Assembly (NCBI RefSeq): GCF_001307765.1
Contig: NZ_LKBA01000024.1
Span: forward strand, 62,001 to 126,000
Length of the DNA: 64,000 nt
Direction of reading: 5' to 3'
Source: Aliiroseovarius crassostreae
GTDB taxonomy: Bacteria; Pseudomonadota; Alphaproteobacteria; Rhodobacterales; Rhodobacteraceae
Position numbers and translations under genes: made by a program. This document shows positions 54,187 through 62,740 of this stretch, piece by piece; position 1 is the first letter of the stretch, and the number at the start of each line of letters is the position of its first letter. Below the pieces are notes generated by a model. It did no database searches, had not been told where the DNA came from, and was given only the letters and a program-made list of their open reading frames with translations.

Positions 54187-55161
54187 TTAGGTCGCACCGT
54201 TCTCCGGGTGGAAACAGGCAAACCGATGTGCGCCATCACTCATATCCGGGCGTGAGGCACGACAGTTTTCCGTGGCCTTCCAGCAACGTGGGTTAAAGGC
54301 ACAGCCAACGGGCACATTGAGCGGTGAGGGCAGCTCTCCCTCCAGTTTGATCCGCTCCTGTCGGCGGGTCGGATCGGCCATGGGGGTCGCGGACAAAAGT
54401 GCCTTGGTATAGGGGTGGCGCGGATTTTCGAACACTTCTTCCTTGGCGCCTTGCTCCACCGGTTTGCCCAGATACATCACGATCACATCATCTGCGAAAT
54501 GACGCACCACTGAGAGGTCGTGGCTGATGAAAAGGTAGGCCAGGTTGAACTTGTCCTGCAGATCGGTGAGCAGGTTCAGAACCTGCGACTGGATCGAAAG
54601 GTCCAGAGCCGAGACAGGTTCATCAAGGACCAGGATTTCCGGCTCAAGCATCAGCGCCCGGGCCACTGCGATCCGCTGCCGTTGTCCGCCCGAGAACATA
54701 TGCGGGTAGCGGTTGAAATGCTCGGGGCGCAGCCCCACCAGTTCCACCATTTCCCGTGCCCGGCGTTCGCGCTCTTCAGCGGAGACCTCCGGGCGGTTCA
54801 AAAGCAGCGGTTCCATCAGGATCTTGCCGATGGTCTGTCGTGGATTGAGCGAACCGTAGGGGTTCTGGAACACGATCTGCACCTTGGCGCGCAGCACCTT
54901 ATCGCGCAGTTCATCACCGGGCTGGATGTCCTGCCCGTCAATGGAAAATGACCCCGAGGTCGGTGTGTCGATCATGGTCACAAGGTTGGCGAGGGTGGAT
55001 TTCCCACACCCACTTTCCCCCACCACGGCAAGGGTGCGGCCGGGCACCAGCTCAAAGCTGGCGCCATCCAGCGCGCGCACGGTGTGGGGTTGCCCAAACA
55101 GGCCAGATTTCACCTCGAAATGGCGGCGCAGGTCGGTTGCGGTCAGGATCGGGGCGCTCAT
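54187..55161 (-). CDS. dppF: Peptide ABC transporter ATP-binding protein (DppF type)
   Basis: A 324-residue ATPase. Walker A VGESGCGKSTLANL, signature FSGGQRQRIAVARAL and Walker B ILVLDEPVSALD are intact. The oligopeptide-transporter C-terminal extension holds the cysteines in GCAFNPRCWKATENC, which in homologues bind an iron-sulfur cluster. It powers uptake of di- or oligopeptides with the partners below. The start overlaps the end of dppD by four bases. Opp or nickel-type specificity cannot be excluded. Confidence 0.92.
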   Translation of the reverse strand: MSAPILTATDLRRHFEVKSGLFGQPHTVRALDGASFELVPGRTLAVVGESGCGKSTLANLVTMIDTPTSGSFSIDGQDIQPGDELRDKVLRAKVQIVFQNPYGSLNPRQTIGKILMEPLLLNRPEVSAEERERRAREMVELVGLRPEHFNRYPHMFSGGQRQRIAVARALMLEPEILVLDEPVSALDLSIQSQVLNLLTDLQDKFNLAYLFISHDLSVVRHFADDVIVMYLGKPVEQGAKEEVFENPRHPYTKALLSATPMADPTRRQERIKLEGELPSPLNVPVGCAFNPRCWKATENCRASRPDMSDGAHRFACFHPENGAT

Positions 55162-56150
55162 GCCGGGACCTCCTTGATTTCTTGTGGTTCACCCTGCTCA
55201 AGCGGGCGGTGACACAGGGCCTTGCCCAGATCCGCATGGGCCGCGACCGGCGGTTTGGTGCGGCACAGGTCATCGGTAAAGGCGCAACGGGGCGAGAACA
55301 GGCAGCCCTGCGGGCGGTCAAACTGCCCCGGCACCACCCCCGGAATGGTCGGCAGATGCCGCCCGGTGGCCCGTTCCGGCAGGGCCGCAAGCAGGGCCGC
55401 CGTATAGGGGTGATGCGGGTTGGCAAAGAGTGCGTTCACCTCCTGCTCTTCCACCCGCTGGCCGGCATATTGCACGCTGACACGTTCCACGGTTTCCGCA
55501 ACCACACCCATGTCATGGGTGATCAGAATGAGCGCCATGCCCTCGGTCTTTTGCAGGTCGATGAGCAGGTCAAGGATCTGCGCCTGGATGGTCACATCAA
55601 GCGCGGTGGTTGGTTCATCCGCGATCAACAGCTTGGGTTTGCACGCGAGCGCCATGGCGATCATCACCCGCTGGCTCATCCCCCCCGAGAGCTGGTGCGG
55701 GAACACGTTCAGGCGCTTCTTCGGGTCGGGGATGCCGACTTGCTCCATCAGCTCCACCGCGCGGGTTTGCCGTTCAGCCCGGCTCAGATCGGTGTGCTGG
55801 CGCAGCACCTCTTTGATCTGAAAGCCAACCGTATAGCAGGGGTTCAAGGATGACATCGGTTCCTGGAAAATCATCGACACATCTTTGCCGATGATCTTGC
55901 GGCGCGCTTTCGGTGACAGGGTCAGAAGGTCCTTTCCATCAAACTCCATCTTGTCGGCAGTGATATTGGCGGTCCAGGGCAGCAACCCCATCATGGCGAG
56001 CATCGACACGGACTTACCGGAGCCGCTTTCGCCCACAATGGCAACCAATTCGCCTGCATCCACAGTCATGTCGACGCTGTCCACCGCACGGAAAGGCCCG
56101 TTTGCGGTGCGAAACTCGACAGTGAGGTTCTTAATCTCGAGAAGGCTCAT
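55158..56150 (-). CDS. dppD: Peptide ABC transporter ATP-binding protein (DppD type)
   Basis: A 330-residue ATPase. Walker A VGESGSGKSVSMLAM, signature LSGGMSQRVMIAMAL, Walker B LLIADEPTTALD, and the C-terminal GCLFSPRCAFTDDLC cysteine motif are present. Four-base overlap with dppF and a three-base gap from dppC show a tight operon dppABCDF. It pairs with DppF as the heterodimeric motor. Confidence 0.92.
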   Translation of the reverse strand: MSLLEIKNLTVEFRTANGPFRAVDSVDMTVDAGELVAIVGESGSGKSVSMLAMMGLLPWTANITADKMEFDGKDLLTLSPKARRKIIGKDVSMIFQEPMSSLNPCYTVGFQIKEVLRQHTDLSRAERQTRAVELMEQVGIPDPKKRLNVFPHQLSGGMSQRVMIAMALACKPKLLIADEPTTALDVTIQAQILDLLIDLQKTEGMALILITHDMGVVAETVERVSVQYAGQRVEEQEVNALFANPHHPYTAALLAALPERATGRHLPTIPGVVPGQFDRPQGCLFSPRCAFTDDLCRTKPPVAAHADLGKALCHRPLEQGEPQEIKEVPA

Positions 56151-56153
56151 GCG

Positions 56154-57050
56154 TCAGCTCCGTTTCAGCTTGGGATCAAGCGCATCGCGCAGCCCGTCGC
56201 CCATCAGGTTGATGGCCAGAACGGACACGAGGATGCAGACACCGGGCAGGGTGACCACCCACCAGGCACGCAGGATGAACTCTCGCGCCTCGGCAAGCAT
56301 GGTGCCCCATTCCGGCGTGGGGGGCTGCGCACCCATGCCAAGGAAGCCCAGGGCCGCCGCGTCCAGAATGGCGGTTGAGAACGACAACGCAGCCTGCACG
56401 ATGATCGGCGCCAGACAATTGGGCAGCACGGTCACGAACATGGTGCGCAGACGACCTGCGCCTGCCACTTTGGCAGCGGTCACGTAATCCTTGGTGCGTT
56501 CCGAGATAACCGCAGCGCGGGTCAGGCGCACGAAATGCGGCTGCAGAACCAGCGCGATGGCGATCATGGCGTTGATCAGGGACGGCCCAAGAATGGCCAC
56601 CAGCACCAGCGCCAGAAGCAGCGACGGGAAGGACAGGATGATGTCCATCAGGCGCATGATCAGCGTATCGACCCATTTCGGTGCAAAGCCCGAGATCACG
56701 CCGATGATCACCCCGAAGAATGAGGCGATCGACACAACAATCACACCGATGAAGAACGAGAACCGTGCGCCGTGCAGCAGGCGCGACAGCATATCGCGGC
56801 CAAGCGGATCGGTGCCCAGAAGGAACTCGGCTGATCCGCCTTCCTGCCAGAATGGCGGCTGCAACAGGTGGTCACGGAACTGTTCGTTCGGGGCATAGGG
56901 GGCAATCAGCGGGGCAATCAGGGCGATGATGAAAAACGCCATGAACACATACATGCCGATCACGGCACCCCGGTTTTCGCGGAAATAGCTCCAGAACTCG
57001 CGAAGAGGGCTGGGCGGCTGCATCGTTTGGGTTGCGGAGGTATCGGTCAT
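56154..57050 (-). CDS. dppC: Peptide ABC transporter permease (DppC type)
   Basis: A 298-residue permease with six membrane helices and the long N-terminal region of DppC/OppC proteins (LREFWSYFRENRGAVIGMYV). The EAA-type loop lies in AAKVAGAGRLRTMFVTVLPN. The LLGTDPLGRDMLSRLLHGAR block precedes helix 2. It joins DppB in the membrane channel. It starts five bases after the dppB stop. Confidence 0.92.
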   Translation of the reverse strand: MTDTSATQTMQPPSPLREFWSYFRENRGAVIGMYVFMAFFIIALIAPLIAPYAPNEQFRDHLLQPPFWQEGGSAEFLLGTDPLGRDMLSRLLHGARFSFFIGVIVVSIASFFGVIIGVISGFAPKWVDTLIMRLMDIILSFPSLLLALVLVAILGPSLINAMIAIALVLQPHFVRLTRAAVISERTKDYVTAAKVAGAGRLRTMFVTVLPNCLAPIIVQAALSFSTAILDAAALGFLGMGAQPPTPEWGTMLAEAREFILRAWWVVTLPGVCILVSVLAINLMGDGLRDALDPKLKRS

Positions 57051-57055
57051 CTCGC

Positions 57056-58063
57056 TCAGCCCTTTCTGATTTTCGGGTTGATCCAGCCGTAGAGCACATC
57101 CACGGTCAGGTTCACGATCATGATGATGGACGCAATCAGCAAAAGCCCGCCCTGCACCACCTGGTAGTCACGGCGGAAAATACTGTCGACCATCCATTTG
57201 CCGATGCCCGGCCAGGAAAAGATCGTTTCAGTCAGGATCGCACCGGCAAGAAGCGTGCCGACCAGAAGGCCGATCACGGTCACGACAGGAATAAGCGCAT
57301 TTCGCAGCGCGTGCTGGCCGTTCACCCGCAAGGGTGACAACCCCTTGGCCTTGGCAGTGCGCACATAGTCTTCTCCCAGCACTTCCAGCATGGCCGACCG
57401 TGTCTGGCGCGCAATCACGGCCAGCGGGATGGTGGCCAGCACAATGGTCGGCAGGATCAGGTGGCTCACGGCGGAGGCAAACGCACCTTTCTGTCCCGAC
57501 AGGAAACTGTCGATCAGCATGAAGCCGGTCACTTCGTCAAAGAAGTACAGGAACGAGATCCGCCCTGAAACAGGCGTCCAGCCCAGACCGGAGGAAAACA
57601 CGATGATGAGCAGCAGCGCCCACCAGAAAATTGGCATGGAATACCCGATCAGCGCACCGGTCATCAGTGCCTGATCAAAGAACTTGCCCCGGTTGACCGC
57701 TGCAATCACACCTGCCGGAATGCCCACCACAATGGCCAGAATGATCGCACAGATCGACAGTTCCAGCGTTGCCGGGAACAGCGCAAAGAACTCGGACACA
57801 ACAGGTTTCTTGGTCACGAAAGACGTGCCCAGATCGCCCTGCATGACGCCCCAGAGATAGTCGACATATTGTCGCCAGATCGGTTGATCGAAACCGAACT
57901 GTTTGACCAGCTCAGCATAACGTTCTTCGCCGACACCCCGTTCCCCTGCCAAAAGCAGGATCGGGTCTCCGGGAAGCAGGCGGATGAAAAGGAAAGAGAC
58001 GATCGTCACCCCGATGAACGTGGGCACGAAGGTCAGCAGTCTGCGCAGCAGAAAGGACAGCAT
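57056..58063 (-). CDS. dppB: Peptide ABC transporter permease (DppB type)
   Basis: A 335-residue permease opening MLSFLLRRLLTFVPTFIGVT, typical of DppB. The EAA loop reads YVRTAKAKGLSPLRVNGQHA and RNALIPVVT. Six membrane helices are predicted. It is separated from dppA by 71 bases that carry a strong hairpin. Confidence 0.93.
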   Translation of the reverse strand: MLSFLLRRLLTFVPTFIGVTIVSFLFIRLLPGDPILLLAGERGVGEERYAELVKQFGFDQPIWRQYVDYLWGVMQGDLGTSFVTKKPVVSEFFALFPATLELSICAIILAIVVGIPAGVIAAVNRGKFFDQALMTGALIGYSMPIFWWALLLIIVFSSGLGWTPVSGRISFLYFFDEVTGFMLIDSFLSGQKGAFASAVSHLILPTIVLATIPLAVIARQTRSAMLEVLGEDYVRTAKAKGLSPLRVNGQHALRNALIPVVTVIGLLVGTLLAGAILTETIFSWPGIGKWMVDSIFRRDYQVVQGGLLLIASIIMIVNLTVDVLYGWINPKIRKG

Positions 58064-58088
58064 GGTTGTGGCTCGCTTGAACTGGCGA

Positions 58089-58113
58089 GGCCGGGCGCAT
58101 GATGCGCCCGGCC
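58089..58113 (-). other. Stem-loop between dppA and dppB
   Basis: A perfect ten-pair hairpin GGCCGGGCGC / GCGCCCGGCC with a five-base loop. There is no T tail on the minus strand, so it more likely protects dppA mRNA or gives partial termination, which would raise the amount of binding protein relative to the membrane parts. Confidence 0.8.
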
Positions 58114-58134
58114 CTTATTTCGTTGAAAAACTTA

Positions 58135-59730
58135 TTATTTTTCGAGACTTACACCGTAGAAGATGTGACCACCCAGCGGGTCGATCTTATAGCCTTTAAC
58201 TTCATTGCGCAGCGGCATGTGCACGATCGAGTGTGCGATGGTTGCCCAGGGCGCTTCACGCTTGAACACAACCTGCGCTTCTTCATAAAGCGCGGTGCGC
58301 TTGGCCGGATCGCTTTCCTGCTTGGCCTGTTCGATCAGCGACTGGAACTCATCGTTACACCATTGCGCGCGGTTCGAGCCACCTACACCGTCACAGCCCA
58401 GCAGAACGGCCAGGAAGTTGTCGGGGTCGCCGTTGTCACCGGTCCAGCCCAGCAGAACGGCACCGTCACGGTCCTTGTCTTTCGAACGCGACAGGTATTC
58501 ACCCCATTCGTAAGACACAACCTCGGCCTGCACACCAACCTTGCTGAAATCTTCCTGGATCAGCTCAGCCATGCGACGGGCATTTGGGTTATAGGGACGC
58601 TGCACCGGCATCGCCCAGATCTTCATCGACAGATCGCTTACACCGGCGGCTGCCAGCATCTCTTTCGATTTCACCGGATCATAGGGATCGTCAACGATCG
58701 CGTCATTATAGGACCAGATCGTCGGCGGGATCGGGTTCTTGGCGATTTTACCGGCACCCTGGAACACCACGTCAATGATGGCCTGCTTGTTGATCGCCAT
58801 GTTCAGCGCCTTGCGCACTTCCGGCTTGTCAAACGGCGCAACCAGCGCGTTGTACGCCAGATAGCCCACGTTCAGGCCCTCCTGCTCGGTCAGATTGATG
58901 TCAGCATCCGCACGCATGGCGTCAATGTCAGCCGGGTTCGGGTAAGGCATGACGTGGCATTCGCCCGCTTTCAGCTTTTGATACCGCACAGCCGCATCCG
59001 GGGTGATCGCAAAGATCAGGTTGTCCACATCCGCCTTGCCGCGGAAGAAGTCCGGGTTGGCGGCATAGCGCACCACGGCGTCTTTCTGATAGCCCACAAA
59101 CTGGAACGGACCGGTGCCCACCGGCTGCTGGTTCAGGTTCTCAGGCGTGCCAGCGGCCAGCATCGCATCTGCATATTCTTTCGAAACGATCGACGCGAAA
59201 TCCATGGCCAGGTTCGAAACCATCGGCGCTTCGGGGCGCGTCAGCACGAATTTCACAGTCATGTCGTCGACTTTTACGATCTCTTTGATCAGCGACGGCA
59301 TCGACATGCCGTTGAAATATTCCCAGGTGCCACCCGACACTTTGTTATACGGGTTCGCTTCGTCACTTTGGCGTTCAAACGTGAAGATCACGTCGTCAGC
59401 ATTCATGTCACGGGTCGGGGTGAAGTAGGGGGTGGAGTGGAATTTCACACCCGAACGCAGGTGGAACGTATATTCCAGACCATCCTCGGAAACGTCCCAG
59501 CTCTCGGCCAGTCCGGGGATCACATTGGTGGTGCCGGTTTCAAATTCGGTCAGACGGTTATAGATCGCCTTTGATGACGCATCAAACGTGGTGCCCGAGG
59601 TGTAAAGTGCTGCGTCAAAGCCTTCCGGTGAGCCTTCCGAACAATAGACCAGCGTACCACCAGCCAGGGCTGTCGACGCAGTCATGATTGCGGCTGCAGC
59701 AAAGCCGGCCAGCGTGAATTGTTTTTTCAT
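58135..59730 (-). CDS. dppA: Dipeptide ABC transporter substrate-binding protein (DppA type)
   Basis: A 531-residue periplasmic binding protein (SBP_bac_5). Signal peptide MKKQFTLAGFAAAAIMTAST; mature start GGTLVYCSEGSPEGFDAALY, where EGSPE matches DppA-type proteins. The sequence RMAELIQEDFSKVGVQAEVV, VLLGWTGDNGDPDNF and NEVKGYKIDPLGGHIF supports a dipeptide or heme binder. ATG 59730 follows GGGAGGAAC. It is the first gene of dppABCDF and diverges from the FCD regulator at 60010, with two matching palindromes between them. Confidence 0.93.
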   Translation of the reverse strand: MKKQFTLAGFAAAAIMTASTALAGGTLVYCSEGSPEGFDAALYTSGTTFDASSKAIYNRLTEFETGTTNVIPGLAESWDVSEDGLEYTFHLRSGVKFHSTPYFTPTRDMNADDVIFTFERQSDEANPYNKVSGGTWEYFNGMSMPSLIKEIVKVDDMTVKFVLTRPEAPMVSNLAMDFASIVSKEYADAMLAAGTPENLNQQPVGTGPFQFVGYQKDAVVRYAANPDFFRGKADVDNLIFAITPDAAVRYQKLKAGECHVMPYPNPADIDAMRADADINLTEQEGLNVGYLAYNALVAPFDKPEVRKALNMAINKQAIIDVVFQGAGKIAKNPIPPTIWSYNDAIVDDPYDPVKSKEMLAAAGVSDLSMKIWAMPVQRPYNPNARRMAELIQEDFSKVGVQAEVVSYEWGEYLSRSKDKDRDGAVLLGWTGDNGDPDNFLAVLLGCDGVGGSNRAQWCNDEFQSLIEQAKQESDPAKRTALYEEAQVVFKREAPWATIAHSIVHMPLRNEVKGYKIDPLGGHIFYGVSLEK

Positions 59731-59809
59731 GAGTTCCTCCCAATCAGGTCTACGCGCCAAACGGCGCGGAATGGGGGCAGCTTATGAGGAAGATTAACGC
59801 AAATCAACA

Positions 59810-59821
59810 CTGATATATCAG
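59810..59821. promoter_or_regulatory. Palindromic operator candidate 1 (dppA side)
   Basis: CTGATATATCAG, a perfect 12-bp palindrome, 79 bases upstream of the dppA ATG. The same core recurs at 59958. Confidence 0.65.
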
Positions 59822-59957
59822 CAAAATATTTGCGGTGTTAACATGCGCTTACGCAATATTGTTACCGCCGCCATGGGGTATTTTGATCTTTTAACAAACC
59901 ACTCACCAAAAAGTGATTCACTTAATCTAACGGAAAGGTCTTCAAAATTGCGGCGTT

Positions 59958-59971
59958 ACTGATATATTAGT
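59958..59971. promoter_or_regulatory. Palindromic operator candidate 2 (regulator side)
   Basis: ACTGATATATTAGT, matching site 1 with one changed pair, 38 bases before the regulator ATG at 60010. Centre-to-centre distance to site 1 is 149 bases. Confidence 0.65.
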
Positions 59972-60009
59972 GACACGCCAACATGCGGCCAGCAGCCGGA
60001 ATCAACCCC

Positions 60010-60648
60010 ATGTCCAACCCGCCCAATCTTGCCGCCCAGGCCTATCTCGCGATCGAGGAACGGATCGTGACGTTGGTGCTGGAACCCGGATCGCTGATTT
60101 CCGAACGCAGTCTGATTGACATGATCGGGCTGGGCCGCACCCCCGTGCGCGAGGCGATGCAACGGCTGTCCTGGGAAGGGCTGATCGAAGTGCGCCCGCG
60201 GGCCGGGATCAAAATTGCCGATATTCGCGCCGAAGATTGCGCCAAGGTCACGGAATTGCGGCAGGTGCTGGAACCACGGCTGGCCCGGTCGGCCGCGCGT
60301 TTCGCCACCCCCAATCTGCTGGATGACATTCAACAGTACCGGCAAATGATGCTGGACAGCCTGCCAGATCAGGATGCCTCACTTTACCTCAAAGCGGATA
60401 AAGGGTTTGACGAGGCCCTGATGGGCGCGGCCGAAAACCCCTATCTGACCAATATCCTGGCCCCCCTGCAAACCCATTCGCGCCGCTTCTGGTTTCGCTA
60501 TTTCTCCCGCGACAGCATGGAGCGTCTGGCACAGGGCCATATTGCGGTCATGGATGCGGTTCTGACCCGCGATGACCTGCGCGCCTTCCAGCAAATGGAA
60601 ACCCTGATGGGTGTCGTGGCCAGCCACGCTCAGGCGTTAAAAGATTGA
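60010..60648 (+). CDS. GntR family regulator (FCD type) of the dpp operon
   Basis: A 212-residue regulator. The winged helix (residues 10-75: ISERSLIDMIGLGRTPVREA) is followed by an FCD domain (85-210). It diverges from dppA, and a CTGATATATCAG-type palindrome occurs near both start codons, so it most likely represses dpp and itself. ATG 60010 is used; an ATG 27 bases earlier lies close to the operator and has no ribosome binding site. The effector, perhaps a peptide breakdown product, is unknown. Confidence 0.85.
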   Translation: MSNPPNLAAQAYLAIEERIVTLVLEPGSLISERSLIDMIGLGRTPVREAMQRLSWEGLIEVRPRAGIKIADIRAEDCAKVTELRQVLEPRLARSAARFATPNLLDDIQQYRQMMLDSLPDQDASLYLKADKGFDEALMGAAENPYLTNILAPLQTHSRRFWFRYFSRDSMERLAQGHIAVMDAVLTRDDLRAFQQMETLMGVVASHAQALKD

Positions 60649-60689
60649 TTTTGCAAGCCTCTTTCAGCTGAGAAGCCAATTTGAAAATT

Positions 60690-60703
60690 TTGATCTGCGT
60701 CAA
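60690..60703 (+). promoter_or_regulatory. FNR/DNR-type box before the Crp/Fnr gene
   Basis: TTGATCTGCGTCAA fits the FNR/DNR consensus TTGAT-N4-(A/G)TCAA exactly. Centred 61 bases before the ATG, it suggests control by oxygen or nitric oxide, possibly autoregulation. Confidence 0.65.
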
Positions 60704-60757
60704 TTCACCGATACACTTCACACGTTAAGATATTCCTCTAACCTCAAGGAATACCCC

Positions 60758-61438
60758 ATGCGCGAAAAGCCCACCAACACCCTGGCGTCACTTCCGTTCT
60801 TTTCCCAGTTGTCCCCCCATGTACGCGCCTGCCTGATCAAGAAATCCACCATCCGCAGCCATAAGCGCGGAGAGCTTATCGCCCTGCAAGGCGATCTGAA
60901 CCCCACGTTGAAAATTGTGATCTCTGGCTGGGTCAAGCTTTACCGCCTTATCCAAAGCGGAGAAGAGGCAACCTTGGCGATGCTGAAACATGGTGAAAGT
61001 TTTGATGAGGTGCCCGCCCTGTCCTCAAGCGCCGCCTTTCAATCCTCGGAAGCAATCACCGACTGCTCGGTGCTGCATCTCGACCCCAGCGCAATCTGCA
61101 CCTGCAAGAATGCCTTTGCGGAACTGCATCTTGCTGTGCTGCGGGCCGCACATGATCACGCCCATGGCATGATCCACCATATCGAGCAGCTGAAAGGCCA
61201 GACCGGGGCACAACGCCTGTCCGGTTTCCTGCTGGACCTGATCGGCGCGAATGATGGCGGAGAAGAGCTGACCCTGCCCTTTGGCAAAAAGGTTCTGGCC
61301 AGCAAGCTCGGCATGAAACCGGAAAGCCTGTCGCGCGCATTTCGCCAGCTAAAACCCTTCGGGGTGGCCAGCCAGGATCGGAAAGTGCATCTGGGCAATG
61401 TGGCAGGTCTGCGAAACTTCTTTCAGGAATGTGCCTGA
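60758..61438 (+). CDS. Crp/Fnr family transcriptional regulator (Dnr/Nnr-like)
   Basis: A 226-residue regulator: an N-terminal cyclic-nucleotide-binding-like sensor (10-125), dimer helix (130-160) and a winged helix at the C-terminus (FGKKVLASKLGMKPESLSRA). It lacks the N-terminal four-cysteine cluster of FNR, so it fits the Dnr/Nnr group, which senses nitric oxide through heme. Cysteines occur at CSVLHLDPSAICTC but not in FNR spacing. An FNR-like box precedes it. No denitrification gene is nearby, so its targets are elsewhere. Confidence 0.83.
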   Translation: MREKPTNTLASLPFFSQLSPHVRACLIKKSTIRSHKRGELIALQGDLNPTLKIVISGWVKLYRLIQSGEEATLAMLKHGESFDEVPALSSSAAFQSSEAITDCSVLHLDPSAICTCKNAFAELHLAVLRAAHDHAHGMIHHIEQLKGQTGAQRLSGFLLDLIGANDGGEELTLPFGKKVLASKLGMKPESLSRAFRQLKPFGVASQDRKVHLGNVAGLRNFFQECA

Positions 61439-61473
61439 TCCGTTTGCCCATTGAAGGCTGACCTGAGCCAAAC

Positions 61474-61506
61474 AAAAAGCCCCGGCCAGTTCGACCGGGG
61501 CTTTGA
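61474..61506. terminator. Bidirectional terminator between convergent genes
   Basis: AAAAAGCCCCGG, CCAGTTCGA, CCGGGGCTTTGAT: perfect arms serving both the Crp/Fnr gene and the coiled-coil gene. Confidence 0.85.
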
Positions 61507-61524
61507 TATGTCCTGAGTATCGGA

Positions 61525-62490
61525 TCAGGCGGTTTCGTCGTCCGAGGAGCCGTCACCCTCTTCCGCGTCACCCTCACCGTCTTCCGTATCGCCATCGGCG
61601 ACCTCTTCGGCGGCTTTCTCCTGCAACTCCTGATATTCCCCTTCGAGCCGCTCCATCTGGCCATCGACCCAGTCCCGCATCTCGTCGGTCACATCGGCAT
61701 CCGTCACGGTTTTGTTGCCGGTTGCATTCAGACCATCCACGATGGCCTGATCAAGGGAGGCATCAAGCTCGGCTGCCTGCTCTTCCTGAGCAGCCTTGGC
61801 GGCTTCCAGTTCTGCCTCTGTAGTTTCAATTGCCGCCTGCGCGTCTTCCCAACCTTGCCGGGCCTCTTCATAGGCTGCCATCGCGTCATTGTAAGCCGCT
61901 TCATCTTCATAGGCACCGGCATCAGGTGCCACCGGCTCTTCGATATCCTTCATCCGCTCCAGCTCGGCTTCCATCTCTTCGATCTCGGCTTGCTGCTCCA
62001 TATAGGCGGCCTTGGCCTCAAGATAGTCGCGGAACCCTGCCATCTTGGGATCAGAGCTGTTCATAAGCCCATTGATGTTGCGGTTGAGCGAATTGAGCCC
62101 CCCCAGCTGCGCGCGAATGTTCTTGGGCTTAACGGCGGGTCGGACAGAAGATTTTGGGGCCGTTTTACGGGGGGCTTTTGTCGCCGCCTTGGGTGCGGGC
62201 GCGCCAGAAGATTTTGCGCCGCCGGATTTGGAACCTTTTGCGCTCCAGTCCTTGCGACCGCCACCTTTACCACCGCGATCTTTGCCATCACGATCCTTGC
62301 CACCGCGGTCACCACGGTCGCCGCGGTCACCACCACCGCCGCCACCATTGCCACCGCCATTACCGTTCTTGGCATGGGCCGCTCCGATTTGTGCGGTGGA
62401 TCCATCCAATGTGTCTGACACCAGTTCGGGTGCCATCAGTCCAACTGCGGACAGAACCATTACTCCGACAATACCTTTCAGGGGGCGCAT
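61525..62490 (-). CDS. Secreted Gly/Arg/Asp-rich protein with coiled coil and acidic tail
   Basis: A 321-residue protein. Signal peptide MRPLKGIVGVMVLSAVGLMA; residues 40-80 are a Gly-rich region with overlapping RGD triplets (DRGDRGDRGG) and repeated GKDR units; 85-125 are Lys/Ala/Pro-rich; 150-285 are a long Ala/Glu coiled coil (EQQAEIEEMEAELERMKDIE); the tail is nearly all Glu, Asp and Gly. I recognise no family. ATG 62490 follows GGAGGAAAG and starts the signal peptide. It could be a cell-surface or periplasmic spacer protein. Confidence 0.72.
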   Translation of the reverse strand: MRPLKGIVGVMVLSAVGLMAPELVSDTLDGSTAQIGAAHAKNGNGGGNGGGGGGDRGDRGDRGGKDRDGKDRGGKGGGRKDWSAKGSKSGGAKSSGAPAPKAATKAPRKTAPKSSVRPAVKPKNIRAQLGGLNSLNRNINGLMNSSDPKMAGFRDYLEAKAAYMEQQAEIEEMEAELERMKDIEEPVAPDAGAYEDEAAYNDAMAAYEEARQGWEDAQAAIETTEAELEAAKAAQEEQAAELDASLDQAIVDGLNATGNKTVTDADVTDEMRDWVDGQMERLEGEYQELQEKAAEEVADGDTEDGEGDAEEGDGSSDDETA

Positions 62491-62740
62491 ACGTCTTTCC
62501 TCCGATTCGCATCTTTGGAACTGTTTTGTCATAAAAATAGGGCATGCTTGAGGCACCCCCAGCCTTTCGGATAGGTCTTGGCGAAGCTCTGCCGATTGCC
62601 GGCCATTCCCTACCGTTTTTCGCTGATACGGGTTTTCGAACGACCTGCGGGAAAATTGGATCCAACATGCAATTTTCACCCTCCAACTCTCTTCATCTGA
62701 GCGAAGCAACCTGCTAGCCTCTCTGAAAACGTGAGGGAAC

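Noticed and set aside
58099-59574. Long open frame opposite dppA (about 490 codons)
   Set aside because: It is the mirror of a well-supported gene, has no domain or plausible start, and its His/Arg-rich composition is typical of antisense frames in GC-rich DNA.
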